NCBI GenBank assembly: GCA_002633025.1 | Contig: NMRB01000871.1 | Coordinates: forward strand, 177,455-241,454 | Direction: 5' to 3' | DNA from: Notospermus geniculatus | Taxonomy: Eukaryota; Nemertea; Pilidiophora; Heteronemertea; Lineidae | Length of the DNA: 64,000 bases | Shown: positions 8,515 to 19,100 of the stretch, one piece after another | Position numbering within the stretch: position 1 is the stretch's first letter | Layout of the letters: every line of letters begins with the position of its first letter | Notes under the pieces: model-generated | What the model saw: only the letters and a program-made list of their open reading frames with translations | Told to the model about the DNA's origin: nothing | Databases searched by the model: none | Position numbers and translations under genes: made by a program

Positions 8515-10302
8515 ATGACTTCATACCCTCTTTCAAGGGACAGTATTCTTAGAAAACGTGTTATCAAGAATGGTTTGACATTAGGTTGTTGGAACATCAA
8601 TGGACTTATATCAAAGGACTTCAATAAATTAGAGGATCAATCATTCATTGATGAGGTAAAATCAGTTGATATATTTGGACTTGTTGAAACTCACACAAAT
8701 GAAGATTCGAACGTATTTTTACAGGGATACGAAACATTTTCCTTTCATAGAAAAAGAGCAAAAAGAGCCACTAGAGATCACGGTGGTATCATCATTTATG
8801 TTAAAAAGTCAGTAGTGAAAGGTGTGGAAGTCCTTGGGAATTCAAATCCCAATTTTCAATGGCTAGTCTTGAGAAAATCCTTCTTTAATCTCAGTAGTGA
8901 TATTTATGTATGTTTCGTTCACGATCCTCCTGCCAATTCAACATACTCACTCAAGTTAGATTATGACATTCTGCAGTTGATTGGTGGAGACTGTGCCAAA
9001 TACTCCAATATGGGTGACATTTTGCTATTGGGGGATATGAATGCCAGAACTAAGTCTGATTCTGACCTAATTATTGATGATGATAAGAGTGTGTATATTC
9101 CTTCATCAGACGATTACTGCTCTGATATAAGTTTAGCTTGTCGAAACTCTCAAGACAATCATAACACCTGTAGCAGAGGAAAACTGCTATTAGAACTATG
9201 TGTCTCTGCCCAATTGAGAATCTTGAATGGAAGAACTTTTGGAGACTCTTCAGGGAAATATACTTACCATGGGCCATTTGGAAGTAGTGTGATTGACTAT
9301 GGTATTACATCTGAATCATTATGTTCATCTGTACTGTATTTCAGTGTTGGTAATTTTAAAAGATCTTTGTCTGATCACTGCATGTTATCTACCAGGATTT
9401 TGGCCTCTTGGTCTCCTGATGATGATGTCGAAGAGCCTAAAAACAGTAGTAATTACAGAAAATTCAAAATGCGTTACAAATATGACAGTGCATCGACATT
9501 GTCTTTTCAAAGGGCTCTTTTGAATCCTGAAGTGCAGCATTTAATCAATAACTTCACTGATAAGGATCTCACAGAAACCTCAATCGATGATAGTGTACAG
9601 GATGTCAACAACATCTTATCAAGAGCAGCCAATATAGGCCTTAAAAAACGTTCATTTGGAAAAAAGAAAACAAAATCTAAACGCTGGTTTACTGCATCTC
9701 TTAATGTACAGAAACAAAAGATTGATGAACTAAGTGCGCTGCTGTCTAGAAATCCATCTGACCACAGACTACGGTCCCTTTTGTTCAAATCTATCAAAGA
9801 ATATAAGAAAGCTGTAAAATTTCAGAAAAGGAAATATTTTCGTGAATTAACTGAAAAGCTGGATAATCTTCAGGAATCTGATCCATCACAATATTGGAAA
9901 ATCTTAAAACTGTTGAAAGAGGAGAGTCAAAATTGCAAGATCGTGCATTCTTCTCCTGGTATCTCTATGAATACGTGGGAAGAATATTTTAAAAAGTTGA
10001 ATGCTATACCAAAAGATACAGAACTGGACTTCACCAACAAACAACTATGGGATCGCCTGTCTGCCTTTCAAAATGTTGATGATACATGTACCAAACAACT
10101 CAATGCAGATATATCTACTGATGAAATCATTACAGCTGTAAAGTGTTTAAAAAGAGGTAAATCATGTGGGCTTGACCAGATATATGGAGAAATGTTGAAA
10201 GATGGTTCTGAAATCTTGCTTCCTTGCCTTAAACGGCTATTTAACCATATTTTTCAAAGTTCATCCTATCCCAAGGGGGGGGGGGGGGGGGGGGACACCT
10301 GA
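8515..10302 (+). CDS. LINE ORF2: AP-type endonuclease and truncated reverse transcriptase
   Basis: It starts at ATG 8515, 58 bases after ORF1. Residues about 20-300 form an exonuclease/endonuclease/phosphatase domain with LGCWNINGL, the catalytic-type E in LVETH, GDMNAR, VIDYGITS and the SDHC motif. A basic linker with a coiled-coil tendency follows. The RT begins at GKSCGLDQIYGEMLK, followed by LFNHIFQSSSYPK. Precisely there the frame runs into a G homopolymer encoding a glycine run, then hits a stop. The RT fingers/palm, including the YxDD catalytic motif, are absent, so this copy cannot encode a working RT. Confidence 0.88.
   Translation: MTSYPLSRDSILRKRVIKNGLTLGCWNINGLISKDFNKLEDQSFIDEVKSVDIFGLVETHTNEDSNVFLQGYETFSFHRKRAKRATRDHGGIIIYVKKSVVKGVEVLGNSNPNFQWLVLRKSFFNLSSDIYVCFVHDPPANSTYSLKLDYDILQLIGGDCAKYSNMGDILLLGDMNARTKSDSDLIIDDDKSVYIPSSDDYCSDISLACRNSQDNHNTCSRGKLLLELCVSAQLRILNGRTFGDSSGKYTYHGPFGSSVIDYGITSESLCSSVLYFSVGNFKRSLSDHCMLSTRILASWSPDDDVEEPKNSSNYRKFKMRYKYDSASTLSFQRALLNPEVQHLINNFTDKDLTETSIDDSVQDVNNILSRAANIGLKKRSFGKKKTKSKRWFTASLNVQKQKIDELSALLSRNPSDHRLRSLLFKSIKEYKKAVKFQKRKYFRELTEKLDNLQESDPSQYWKILKLLKEESQNCKIVHSSPGISMNTWEEYFKKLNAIPKDTELDFTNKQLWDRLSAFQNVDDTCTKQLNADISTDEIITAVKCLKRGKSCGLDQIYGEMLKDGSEILLPCLKRLFNHIFQSSSYPKGGGGGGDT
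10275..10294 (+). repeat. Poly-G run (20 G) at the LINE breakpoint
   Basis: Twenty consecutive G separate the RT N-terminus from unrelated sequence starting ACACCTGATGCC. Homopolymers of this length are common assembly break or join points. Confidence 0.9.
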
Positions 10303-10638
10303 TGCCTTCAAACATTACACAGTTTCTGAGTTGAATAAAAGTCCATTCCTGCAGGTTGTCATTCCCAAGACAGTCTGTCCCTAGATGTGTCTGTGTGACT
10401 GTGTAGGTACTTGGAGGTGCAATAGGTAGTGGAGACGGGAACTAGTGAGTTTAGTATGTCCCCTGGCTGCTAACTAGGCCTAACCCTAGCACTTTTTGGC
10501 AGGATATTTTGCTTTGGGCCATTAATGTATATCTGGCATTCATTGTGATTGGAATCTTCAACCTGACACACCAACTATAACTCCCTTGTTCTGAGGTCGC
10601 GAAGATAAAAAATATACATGGTGTGGAAAAAATTAACG
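10295..10638. other. Intergenic spacer, nothing recognised
   Basis: Sequence between the LINE break and the tRNA gene. No coding or repeat structure recognised. Confidence 0.5.
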
Positions 10639-10710
10639 TGGAGATGCCGGGGATCGAACCCGGGGCCTCCCGCATGCAAAGCGGGCGCTCTACCACTGAG
10701 CTACATCCCC
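10639..10710 (-). tRNA. trnA-UGC: tRNA-Ala (anticodon UGC)
   Basis: The minus strand reads as a complete 72-nt cloverleaf. The acceptor stem GGGGATG/CATCTCC carries a G3:U70 wobble, the alanine identity element. The D arm is TAGCTCAGTGGTAGAGC (box A), the anticodon loop TTTGCAT contains TGC, and the T arm carries box B GGTTCGATCC. The discriminator base is A and no CCA is encoded, as expected for a eukaryotic gene. All stems pair, so it looks functional. Confidence 0.95.
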
Positions 10711-11323
10711 ATCGATGGCAGATCTTGGAGCAACTGTTGCCTTATTACTTGATACCGACATTCGGCCTTGGAAGTTCATTACAATGCTTTTTTTCAGGAA
10801 AGTGTCCAAGATTTATGCCTAAATTCATTCACATCACAGTTTTAAAATGAACTGTATCGATATTATTCACATTGTCACGACAGGTAGCGCTCCTACCTCG
10901 CACTGACCTGTCACCGCGCGCGCAACGCGTCATGGGAAATTTTGGGACTACTTGTTGCATTTTCAAGATGGCGGGAATTCCCCGCTTCAGGTTTTCAAAT
11001 CGCAGAATCTCGTCAAACAGGCCTACCCAGGATGTCTCCGTGTGTGGGTATCACATTATCCGTCATGATTATGACATACATAGGCCTATTTTGTGTGAGA
11101 TATGCTGTACATGTCATGTTAGCCACTGGCAGCTCGTTGGTGCGTCGTCACATACGTTTACACTACGTTACAGGACAGTGACAGTTAGCTGCCGAGGTGA
11201 AATCCCAAATAGCATCCTTTTCTTCTCAACAATGTCATGTCTGTGATAATTTCTCATCAGAAATGACAAATCCGTCAATTATTGGCAAAGTCTGCAAGAA
11301 ATAAGCCTCATATCGCTATTTTC
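10711..11323. promoter_or_regulatory. CpG-rich region with YY1-type motif; possible upstream promoter
   Basis: Around 10910-10980 CpG density rises (CCGCGCGCGCAACGCG) and a CAAGATGGCGG motif at 10964-10974 matches the YY1 core-promoter element. The first exon I can place for VPS13B begins at 13197 after an acceptor site, so a non-coding first exon must lie upstream. This stretch, or the N gap, is a candidate. No transcript evidence is available. Confidence 0.35.
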
Positions 11324-11894
11324 NNNNNNNNNNNNNNNNNNNNNNNNNNNNNNNNNNNNNNNNNNNNNNNNNNNNNNNNNNNNNNNNNNNNNNNNNNNNN
11401 NNNNNNNNNNNNNNNNNNNNNNNNNNNNNNNNNNNNNNNNNNNNNNNNNNNNNNNNNNNNNNNNNNNNNNNNNNNNNNNNNNNNNNNNNNNNNNNNNNNN
11501 NNNNNNNNNNNNNNNNNNNNNNNNNNNNNNNNNNNNNNNNNNNNNNNNNNNNNNNNNNNNNNNNNNNNNNNNNNNNNNNNNNNNNNNNNNNNNNNNNNNN
11601 NNNNNNNNNNNNNNNNNNNNNNNNNNNNNNNNNNNNNNNNNNNNNNNNNNNNNNNNNNNNNNNNNNNNNNNNNNNNNNNNNNNNNNNNNNNNNNNNNNNN
11701 NNNNNNNNNNNNNNNNNNNNNNNNNNNNNNNNNNNNNNNNNNNNNNNNNNNNNNNNNNNNNNNNNNNNNNNNNNNNNNNNNNNNNNNNNNNNNNNNNNNN
11801 NNNNNNNNNNNNNNNNNNNNNNNNNNNNNNNNNNNNNNNNNNNNNNNNNNNNNNNNNNNNNNNNNNNNNNNNNNNNNNNNNNNNNNNNNNNNNN
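11324..11894. other. Assembly gap (571 N)
   Basis: Run of N. Frames spanning it are meaningless. Confidence 1.
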
Positions 11895-12402
11895 GGTAGA
11901 CATTAACTAAGGAGCTGTAGAGGCATATGTCTAAAAATAGCCATACCACGTGATAGAAACAGAGCCACATATGATTAGATCCACGTGGTTATTTTGGCGG
12001 GAAAATGGCTGAATTGGGAGATGTGAGATTTGACAGACTGCCATCGCGCCACTTCAGCTGGTCTGGCAGGCCTGCCAAGATCTAACTTTAAAAAGCGGTG
12101 TAAAATTGTTTAACTTGGAATGTTCTTTGTAGCAATGCCGAAATGGTTAACCATTTCGGCATTGCTACAAAGAACATTCCAAGTTAAACAATTTTACACC
12201 GCTTTTTAAAGTTAGATCTTGGCAGGCCTGCCAGACCAGCTGAAGTGGCGCGATGGCAGTCTGTCAAATCTCACATCTCCCAATTCAGCCATTTTCCCGC
12301 CAAAATAACCACGTGGATCTAATCATATGTGGCTCTGTTTCTATCACGTGGTATGGCTATTTTTAGACATATGCCTCTACAGCTCCTTAGTTAATGTCTA
12401 CC
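11895..12402. repeat. Perfect 254-bp-arm palindrome abutting the gap
   Basis: Starting at the first base after the N run, 254 bases are followed without a spacer by their reverse complement; the centre lies between 12148 and 12149 (AATGGTT|AACCATT). I found no mismatch. The left arm ends exactly at the gap edge, so the repeat may continue into it. A fold-back read or a scaffolding artefact is at least as likely as a genuine palindrome. Confidence 0.95.
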
Positions 12403-13196
12403 GTTCAATAGGTGGCAGCAGTGCATTCCTGCAACCTCCTCGCAGAGATATGACCAAAGTGATGCGTGGAGGCTGGCAAACCTGTCACGCAATAGATGGC
12501 AGCACCATACGATACCTCCCTTTTCCCCATAGATGGCAGGCATGGCAGGTGTGCATCTGCATGGCTGAGTTGGCAGGAAAAGTGAATTTTTCATATTTCG
12601 GCAATCAAACTTATGATTTTCCCTTGACTTGATCATGTTGATAGCGTGAGAAGACTACAGTGTCAGACTGACTACAGTGTCTAGGTAGCCGTTTTTTTAA
12701 TAAATGCGTGGTTAGATGGAACTCTGAACCAAACACTCTACACGCACTGTCCTGTCCAGTGGCAGTGTGTCACTGTGTGGAGTGTGGTCTGTGACTGTGT
12801 TGCTGCAGATGGGGGGGGGGGGCTACCTACCTGTAGCACTGTAGGCCTACCAGACCTATCATGCCTATAGCTACAGTGTAGCAGGCCCTGGCTCTAGACT
12901 ATAGCCTACTGGTACAGATAGGCAGGCCTAGTCTGTGCTGCTGGGCGCTAGGCCTATAGGTACTAGAGCCTCTAATGACTGTCAGCACTTTTCCTACTCC
13001 TGTATTAATAAATGTCAATGACGTTGTTAACATGTCGAAGGTAGAGACCCCACGTGGTGCCCCACAAAATCAATATGTGGTGTGAGGAACCTTAAATGTT
13101 GACACAGATGAGTATTCTCTAGGCCTACTCTGGTACCGAATCAAAGCTCACTAACGTTACTCATCACATTCTGCATCTTCTTTCTCTCTATTCCAG
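12403..13196. other. Upstream of first placed VPS13B exon; non-coding
   Basis: Several repeats of ATAGATGGCAGCAC/ATAGGTGGCAGCAG-type words occur at 12405-12545. A G10 run lies near 12811 and many AGGCCTA words follow. No gene is seen. The segment ends in a pyrimidine tract and AG (13195-13196) that starts the next exon. Confidence 0.5.
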
Positions 13197-16100
13197 ACCA
13201 GAGATATCGGAGTCGGCACATCCCCCAGCGATAGGCCTATTCAACGCTCGCTGAAGTGACCACAGTTGGAACTCCTATCAACTGGCAATATGTTTAAACT
13301 GGAATCCTACGTCACCCCACTCTTGATGGGGTACATTGACAAGTACGTCAAGCTGAAACCAGAAGATCTACAGGTGTCTCTCTGGGGCGGGGATATCGTC
13401 CTCAGCAAGTTGGACCTCCGTTTAGATGCAATAGAGGAAGCCATTAAACTCCCGATCATGTTTAAGAGTGGGCATATCCATGAGTTGAGAATTCATGTAC
13501 CGTGGACCAGGTTGGCTTCAGAGCCTGTCGTTATTACAATCAATACCATAGAATGCGTCCTAAAACTTCGGGATACCGCCCACAAAGAACCCAAGAAATC
13601 CAACTCGGCCGTGAAGGCTCCAAAACCCAAACTGAAGAAGCCAACGGCGGAAGACCTCCCCCCGGGATATCTCCAGAGTATGATTAACAGGATTGTGAAC
13701 AATTTAAAAGTGGTTGTGAATAATCTGATTTTGAAATTTGTCGAGGATGATATCGTCCTGTCGCTGAATATCAAGTCTGCAGAATGTTACAGTGCTAATA
13801 AATCATGGGAAGAGGCCTTTGTTGAGTTGGCTCCTCCTGAACTTGTGCTTCGGAAAGTGATCGACTTTCATGATCTGACTGTCTGTTTGGATAAGAGAGA
13901 TGCTAGTGGAAAAATTGAGAATTATCAGGACCCATCTCTGTATCGGTGTTCAATGACATGTCGGACGCACATGCGCTATGACAGCCTCCATGCCAAGTTC
14001 CCTAGTGTAACCAAAGTAAACGTCTTCTGTGATAAACTAGAGGTTTCTTTGACTGACACTCAGTTGCCGATGTTTTGGCGACTGATCGAACTTTTCCTGG
14101 CGATTTATTACGGGACATTAGAGTTGCCTGACCCAGATCCCGTCGATGCTAGTGCAAAGGAAGAAAACGGTGACAGTGCCATTGAATCACAAACAGAAGG
14201 TAACTAATTTTTTCAGTTCCAGTTTGCATGACAGATTTTCTGTGGAGAACAACTAAGTTTCTTGTTTTTTTCAATGGGACTTTTTGTGAAGGACAGCTTA
14301 GTCTTAAGTATGTAGCCCTGTTTTTTTTGGGAGGAAAAGCAGTAACTCCCATCCTTGTCTTCCATCTTAACCCCTCACATTATAGTTCTGAATATGACTC
14401 TTGTTTCAGTGGTAAGTTTACCAAGTACTCCCCAATCTCCACCTGAAGAGGAACAAGCAAGCTGGGCAGGTTGGGCGTGGTCGTACGTCCCGCATATCCT
14501 ACCCACCGGTGCCGAAGGCAGCGATGAGGAAGAGACGACGCCTAAGAAGAAAACGCCACCTATCCTTGCTGTGGGATTGTATTGTTCTCATGCGTCACTT
14601 GTGATCAAGGTAGGGGGGACCAAAACTCTCTTCGGTCTGCTAACTCTGGTAGGGGTTAGTTCGTGGAGGTCTTGAATCATGGGGGAACACACTGCAGGTC
14701 TCACTCATCACAGTTTTTGTAAGGACTTCTTCATTTGTGAGTGATTTGTAGACATTGCTGAGAAGTCAGTTTTTGCAAATGTATGGCGTAAAACTACTTT
14801 TAGTGTAGTGGCCACTGGTAGCAGACTTCTGCGCCGAAAAGATCAAATTCTTCATATTCAACATTACAGCAAACTGAGCTCGTACAAGAGAGTCGTTTCT
14901 ACGGACCACAGAAGATTGTCTTCAAGCCGTTTGTGTGTTTTGAAGTTCACGGTATTGCTATAGATGTCTTATTGGAGGGTATGGAGTTCTTCAACATACA
15001 GTTTGGTGTCATATCGGGCCGGGTCTACAGTATAGGAGACTGTATTTGTGGCACAAGGGAGGAGGATTGTCCTCCAAAGGTATGTATTTTCTGAACTCGG
15101 CTGTTTTATCCAACTTTGGTCCAACAAATTAAAACAACATTATCAAGAAACAAGATTCTCCGACTTTCTTTCTACCCTTTTCTTTCAGAGTGCAGTATTT
15201 TTCCAAAGTGGTTACCAGGATGTTGTACTTAAGGACCACAACTTCATGTCAGAGTCATTATTCGATGACCAGAGTTCAGAGAATCGGGGTGAAAGACCGG
15301 AGTTCATATTCGACGCTGAGGTCCATAAACAGGTATACACCGAGGCCTGGGGAATGAAAAAATACGGAGCTGTATTTATGGATTATATATATACCATGGA
15401 GGATAAGGGAGAAGCACATTTAGGTGAGAGTTTGAGCTCTTTTATTTTATCACCACTTTGGGCAGAAGATGTCTCCTTGGTACCAGCACTATCATTTTTA
15501 TGCACGACTGGTGTACAGGGCCTACATTCTGCCTATAATGGAGAGGACGACTGGTTTCCCAGGGGGCTCTGGTTTTCTCCTGCGTCATGTGTAATTACCC
15601 AATATTGGTCGCGTTCGGAAAGTTCCCAGGGGGAGCTCGGGGGAGGCACGAGAGCGTTCAGAAAGGTACGGAATATTTCACGACTGCAACGCCGCAGTAG
15701 TACCTTTCCCCAAGAAAGTGCAAATATCGTTCGGAAATTCACCTCCACTGGGCATGCTCACAGTCCCTGAGAGAAGCGCCAGAAACTTCGGGAAGTTTTC
15801 CGAATGTGCTAAATGTCGACAGAGTGGTAATGACTTATTCTATTGATTCCTTACTAGGTGGCAGCACATCAAGTGTGTTTGAAGGGGACGAGAATGTCCG
15901 TGAAAACTCAACCCTGTCATTCCTGATCGGCGTCAGCCATCTTGCTGTGTCGAGCGCCATGGTACATCGACTTGAGAAGATTGTGTTCTCCGTGGCCGAC
16001 CATGACTATGAACCGTACTCCAAAGTACATGAAGGTAAGAATCTATGGTGGCCTGATTTGCATAATTTATGCAGATATTTGTATAATTTATGCAGATAGA

Positions 16101-19100
16101 TGTATTTGCGTAATATATGCAGATGAGCTTTAGAATTATTTTGTTCACTTTCTAGAAATTGTGGATGCAAATCGTCATGGCCCGACGGAAGATCAGGTGG
16201 ATGCGATGGAACGACATGTCAACGTACGAACAATGCACCTCACTCTCATCAACACGACCATCTCAATCCTCGCCGCTGATCATCCATATTGTGATGTAAA
16301 GAATCATAAAAACGTCATTGTGAAGAAATCTCGGCGAGGGTCAAAGGCAGGTGGCGACAGACCGCGCTACGTCCAGCCTCTGCCCGCTATTCTTCTCCAA
16401 GCGAATCGGTTTGATGTGCAGCTGGTGAAACCAATGTATCCACGGCGACTGGTGAAGTTTATCAGTAAGATGGAAGAGCCGTCCAGTAACCTGTTACACC
16501 ATTGTCATCAGCATCTGTACATCAAGGTGAGTAATGACATTACCAAGGCAATGATTAATATAGCCTCAGTTCTTATTGGAGACAAACTCTATGGACAACA
16601 TGAGAAAATCAGAGTGCCTGGAGAAAATCAGTGCCATCTATGGGTCCCCTCTGTCTGTCACATGAGATGTGGGCCCAGTGATGATTGAACCTGGTACGTC
16701 AGAGGTGACAGCCCCGACGTTTCCACTGCTCCACTCAGACACCCGAAATAGCCCCCTACCGGGTAATTTGACTTCGTTTCCAGCTGACCTGGTCTTGGCA
16801 TGCATTCTATGAGCCTTTGTACTTATAATCCTTCTTCTGTTTCAGATATTTGGTGTACAAGCAGGTCTTTATCGGATGGAGCAGCCCCAACCCAGCCTTG
16901 TGTGCCTGGTACCACAGATGAGTGGAGCTTACTATCATAAATCACTGGTTCTCCCGATGTATTGGTGAGTAAGCTAGAAATGCATGAGAGTTGTTGATAT
17001 CTCTTGGATTAAGCTTCAGAGCTCACTGGGTCCGGCCCTGCTATGGACGAAATTCTGAATGTCAGTTCTAAATATAGAATCCTAACATTCATCTATTGTC
17101 TTTTGTAGGAAAGATCCAAGCCAACCTCGGCAGGAATACTTCTACGAACTCCCCAACTTCAAAATACAGTCGACTCATCCCCAGCTTCTCCTCCTGTTCT
17201 ACATCTTAAAGAGTTGGAGCCAGACGTCGCCGAACCCTCAGAGAATTCTAGAACTCTCCCTCCTCGAGGATATTTTCAGGCCAAAGACCGGGGCAGGACC
17301 TGGGAATTTCCCAGTCCTCGTTGCTTCAATGGCAGGGTTAGATCTCCGGTGGACAAGTACAAAACGTGGCCACCAGGTGGACGGGACATTGGCGTCGTTT
17401 AAGCTGGCGATTCATAGATATGGTGAGTGCTGGTAGTGATCTGTTGGCCAGATTTATACCTGGACAAGTTAGAGCACTTGTTGCCTGCTGTCTTTTGGCG
17501 AGGTATCAAGGGTTCGTGTCGTCTCTTGTCAGGTGTCTATGGGAGCACTTGTACATCACAAAGTCGGCCGTCTGGATTTCAGTTTCCTTCCAATCTTTTT
17601 GCAGAGAAGAGGGAGATGGTGATCTCCCTCCTCCACGGCCCAGCTCACACACAAGGCAGCCATTCTCCAGACTTCTTCTCGGCAGCAGACGTCAGAGCAG
17701 AACGTAAACAAACTGATGTTGATCTCGTCACGATATCGACGCATTTACCCAAGGATGTTGAAGATGATGAAGGTGAGATTACAATCTGTTTAACATTTTC
17801 ACTCCCAAGGAAGGCAATATCAAATTGAGAGCTCTGACAGGCGTCGTGCCATTCTGAGAGGCCCAACCAAACCTTGTCATGGAAGTACTTCTTGGCACCA
17901 TTGGTAGTTAGAAAAACCAATCCTCCCTTCCTGTTGTACTTCACAAACACCAAGCAACCTGGGCCCATTTTCATAAAACCTTGTTAGGCTTAATGAGGAA
18001 CCTGCGTGCCGGAAATCCCGACAGGTCGGCGCTGCGAGCAGTGCGACTGAAACGACGTCATTGACGTCGTTTTATGTATTGACGCTACGTCATGAAAAAA
18101 TCCGCTGTACATTTTCTACAGAAAAAATGAGATAAAGACGTTGCCGAAATCGTCATCTATGTCTTCATTTTAAGGAAAAAAGCATTGCAAAATTGCAGAC
18201 ATTTTCATCTGCTACAAGATGGTGTAAATTTTAATGCCAGGTGACCAAAACGAAAGGGTGATTTTCACGCCAGAAATAAATGGAAATAATGTTAGAAAAA
18301 AGAAACTTCGGTCGCACTGCTCACAGCGCCACGTCGTGACGTTAGTTCCTCCGGTTCCTCATTACGTGCTAAATTACCCAGTTTGTACAGGCCAGTGTAC
18401 ACAACTAGCAACCAACTAAGCTAGCAAAGATTTATGAACATAGGCGCCAAGGTATTCCATCTTTTGCACTAAAACATTACCAAACATTTCCATTTCAGTT
18501 CCTGCTGTGATTGTCGTCGATGTTCAAGGCATGGTGACCAACCTCGACCCATCTCTGTATGAGTGGTTAGCGTACAGCATCCAACAGCTCTCGACCCCCA
18601 GGCCGTTGGTGCCAGAACCGGTCGTGGTGCCCGAGGAAGGTGCCGGCGAAAAGAATGGATCAAAAGGTAAATGTCCTGAAGGAAACCATGTGAAATGTGA
18701 AACCTTGTCTACCAGATCTGAAAGATTTGATGAAATCGCAAGAATTTTTCATTGATCTGCATCATCTGTACCTCTTCCAGCCTCCCAGCCAACTGGTAGC
18801 AATGCAACCATCCCAACAGACAGTCAGAGTCGAACGCAGTCACGCTCCATCCAACCAAAATCAAAATCATCATCCAAGAAGGTGCCACCTATTGAGGAAG
18901 TCGCCAACAGTCTCGGCGAACGACTAGCGGCCATGATGCCCCTCATACGCAAGCTGAACCTGCAGGTACATCAGGTTTTGTGAATCAGTTGATCGTGTTG
19001 ACAGAGGGTTGGTGGCATGGTGTAGTGAGACCATCTGTGCCATCACCTGTGAGTCATGGGTCCAATTCCCACTAAGATTTGAGACCGACCTCTGTAAGCA

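Larger units (their letters stand above)
6322..10294 (+). mobile_element. Non-LTR retrotransposon (LINE), 3' truncated
   Basis: Three open frames follow one another on the plus strand: RNase H (6322), coiled coil plus SGNH esterase (-1 frame, to 8456) and AP-like endonuclease plus the start of an RT (8515 on). An SGNH/esterase ORF1 followed by an endonuclease-RT ORF2 is the arrangement known from CR1-like LINEs. The element breaks off at a 20-base G run (10275-10294), so the RT palm and 3' tail are missing. LINEs usually lose their 5' end, so a 3' break suggests later damage or an assembly join. The 5' boundary is not determined; 6322 is the first start codon, not the element end. The frames carry no internal stops. 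Confidence 0.88.

Noticed and set aside
11282-11970. Frames of about 200 codons across the N run
   Set aside because: Composed of unknown bases.
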